NCBI GenBank assembly: GCA_035267815.1
Contig: DATFLK010000143.1
Coordinates: forward strand, 1-10,259
DNA: 10,259 nt
Reading direction: 5' to 3'
Source of the DNA: DATFLK01 sp035267815
Lineage (GTDB): Bacteria > Pseudomonadota > Zetaproteobacteria > Mariprofundales > Mariprofundaceae
Every line of letters starts with the position of its first letter. Position 1 is the stretch's first letter. The position numbers and the translations under genes are program-made. This document shows positions 8,666 through 10,259 of the stretch, in pieces. The notes beneath the pieces are model-generated. The model saw only the letters and a program-made list of their open reading frames with translations, ran no database searches and was not told where the DNA came from.

Positions 8666-10258
8666 TCAGCTTATCCCTTGGCTTCGGAGGTATTCTTCGT
8701 AAGTACCGTGATAATCGACAATACCTTCGGGCGTCAGCTCGATAATGCGGGTGGCCAGCGAGGAGACGAACTCTCGGTCGTGACTAACGAAGATCAGGGT
8801 TCCCGGATAGTTCTCCAGCGCCGTGTTCAGCGACTCGATGAACTCCATGTCCATATGGTTGGTCGGCTCGTCCAGTAGCAACACATTGGGGTTCAAAAAC
8901 ATGAACTTACCGAAGAGCATACGCCCCTGCTCGCCACCGGAAAGCTTCTTCACCGATTTCTTGATGTCGTTCTGGGAGAAGAGCATGCGCCCCAGATTAC
9001 CGCGCACCTCCTGCTCGCCATGCTCCGCTTTCTTCCACTGCGCCATCCAGTCGAACAGGTTCATATCCTCGGCGAAATCGGCGGAGTGATCCTGGGCGTA
9101 ATAGCCGATGTTCACATTCTCCGACCATTTGATGCTGCCACTGTCCGCCTCCAGGTCACCGGCCAAGCAGCGCAGCAGCGTGGTCTTGCCGATGCCATTG
9201 GGACCGATCACGGCCACGCGCTCACCGACCGGCACCATCAGGTTCAGCTTCTCGAACAGTGGCTTGCCGCCAAAACCCTTGCTCAGACCCTTGAGCTCCA
9301 GCGCGATGCGAAACAGCTTCTTGTCCTGCGTGAAGCGCATGAAGGGGTTCACGCGGCTTGAGGGCTTCACCTCCTCCAACTGTATTTTCTCGATCTGTTT
9401 GGCGCGGGATGTGGCCTGTGCCGATTTGGAAGCGTTGGCCGAGAAGCGACTGACGAAGGCTTGTAGTTCATCGATCTGGGCCTTCTTCTTGGCGTTCTCG
9501 GAGAGCAGCTTTTCACGTGCCTGCGTCGCCGCCGTCATGTACTCATCATAGTTGCCCGGATAGATGCGCAGTTCGCCGTAATCGAGATCGGCCATGTGCG
9601 TGCAGACACTGTTCAGGAAATGCCGGTCATGCGAGATAATGATCATCGTACTCTCGCGCTCGGTGATCACCTTTTCGATCCAACGGATGGCGTTGATATC
9701 CAGATTATTGGTCGGTTCATCCAATAGGATAATCTCGGGATCGCCGAACAGCGCCTGCGCCAGCAGCACGCGCAACTTCCAGCCCGGCGCAATTTCCTTC
9801 ATCAGCCCATCATGCACCTCAATCGGGATATCCATGCTCATCAGAAGATCGCCCGCGTTCGCCTCGGCACTATAGCCGTCCAGTTCGGAAAACTGCCCCT
9901 CCAGTTCGCCGGCGCGCATGCCATCCTCCTCATCGAAATCCGGCTTGGCGTAGATCGCGTCGCGCTCTTCCTTGACACGCCACAGGGCCTCATGCCCCAT
10001 CATCACCGTATCCAGCACCGTGTTCTCTTCGAACGCGAAGTGATCCTGACGCAGTTTGCCCAGCCGCTGATTGCCATCGACATGCACCGTGCCGGAGGTC
10101 GGCTCAAGGTCACCGCCAAGAATCTTCATCAGCGTCGACTTGCCGCAGCCGTTAGCGCCGATCAACCCATAGCGGTTGCCATCACCGAATTTAACCGAAA
10201 CGTTTTCAAACAGCGGGGTGTCCCCGAACTGCATAGTGAGACCGGATGTTGAAATCAA
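8666..10258 (-). CDS. ybiT: ABC-F family ATPase, YbiT type
   Basis: This soluble protein has two tandem ABC ATPase domains and no membrane segments, as in the ABC-F proteins that act on the ribosome. Domain 1 has Walker A GANGCGKST (34-42), the variant signature PGWKLRVLLA (158-167) and Walker B IILLDEPTNNLD (176-187), with the switch region IISHDRHFL. A charged linker (about 241-310) includes YPGNYDEYMT and RFSANASKS. Domain 2 has Walker A GPNGIGKTT (352-360), signature LSGGEQGR (439-446), Walker B LLLDEPTNHMD (460-470) and FVSHDREF. Length is 530 residues, as in E. coli YbiT, and the variant first signature is also YbiT-like. The only fitting start is a TTG at 10258, which aligns with the first residue of YbiT; the codon before it ends in A, so it cannot be ATG. 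The ribosome binding site lies outside the window. YbiT's cellular role is less clear than that of the related EttA. Confidence 0.94.
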   Translation of the reverse strand: MISTSGLTMQFGDTPLFENVSVKFGDGNRYGLIGANGCGKSTLMKILGGDLEPTSGTVHVDGNQRLGKLRQDHFAFEENTVLDTVMMGHEALWRVKEERDAIYAKPDFDEEDGMRAGELEGQFSELDGYSAEANAGDLLMSMDIPIEVHDGLMKEIAPGWKLRVLLAQALFGDPEIILLDEPTNNLDINAIRWIEKVITERESTMIIISHDRHFLNSVCTHMADLDYGELRIYPGNYDEYMTAATQAREKLLSENAKKKAQIDELQAFVSRFSANASKSAQATSRAKQIEKIQLEEVKPSSRVNPFMRFTQDKKLFRIALELKGLSKGFGGKPLFEKLNLMVPVGERVAVIGPNGIGKTTLLRCLAGDLEADSGSIKWSENVNIGYYAQDHSADFAEDMNLFDWMAQWKKAEHGEQEVRGNLGRMLFSQNDIKKSVKKLSGGEQGRMLFGKFMFLNPNVLLLDEPTNHMDMEFIESLNTALENYPGTLIFVSHDREFVSSLATRIIELTPEGIVDYHGTYEEYLRSQGIS

Positions 10259-10259
10259 T

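Overview
The window is a dense, ordinary-looking chromosomal stretch from a GC-rich bacterium, most likely a proteobacterium. The MetH, endonuclease IV (Nfo) and YbiT proteins follow their Escherichia coli counterparts almost residue for residue, as recalled from memory. The presence of a ribonuclease J, uncommon in gammaproteobacteria, suggests a lineage outside the enterics. Zetaproteobacteria are one possibility, but this is a guess and no rRNA or marker set here settles it. There are no tRNA or rRNA genes, insertion sequences, CRISPR arrays or phage genes that I can see.

Layout. Positions 1-1640 (minus strand) hold pyrE followed by a ribonuclease J gene that runs off the left edge; the two overlap by one base (TGATG). 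A 230-base divergent intergenic region (1641-1870) carries a candidate pyrE promoter, two hairpins in the pyrE leader and, on the other strand, a possible 12-codon minicistron. This minicistron overlaps the start of a HAD subfamily IIA phosphatase gene (1871-2644). After a 143-base gap with a candidate promoter and a foldable leader comes a full-length cobalamin-dependent methionine synthase gene, metH (2788-6468). It is followed on the same strand by a PmtA-like SAM-dependent methyltransferase (6517-7119), nfo (7164-8012) and a small degenerate P-loop ATPase-like gene (8040-8651). Gaps of 27-48 bases suggest one transcription unit. A convergent ybiT-type ABC-F gene (8666-10258, minus) fills the right end and starts one base inside the window edge.

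How the genes fit together. PyrE makes orotidine monophosphate for pyrimidine synthesis, and RNase J turns over or matures RNA. MetH regenerates methionine, the precursor of S-adenosylmethionine, and the next gene encodes an apparent SAM consumer. Nfo repairs abasic and oxidised DNA, and YbiT is a ribosome-associated ABC-F type ATPase. No dramatic new system is evident. The points most worth a second look are the structured leaders of pyrE and metH, the possible coupled minicistron before the HAD gene, and the small ATPase-like gene with a broken Walker A motif and unusual leucine codon use.
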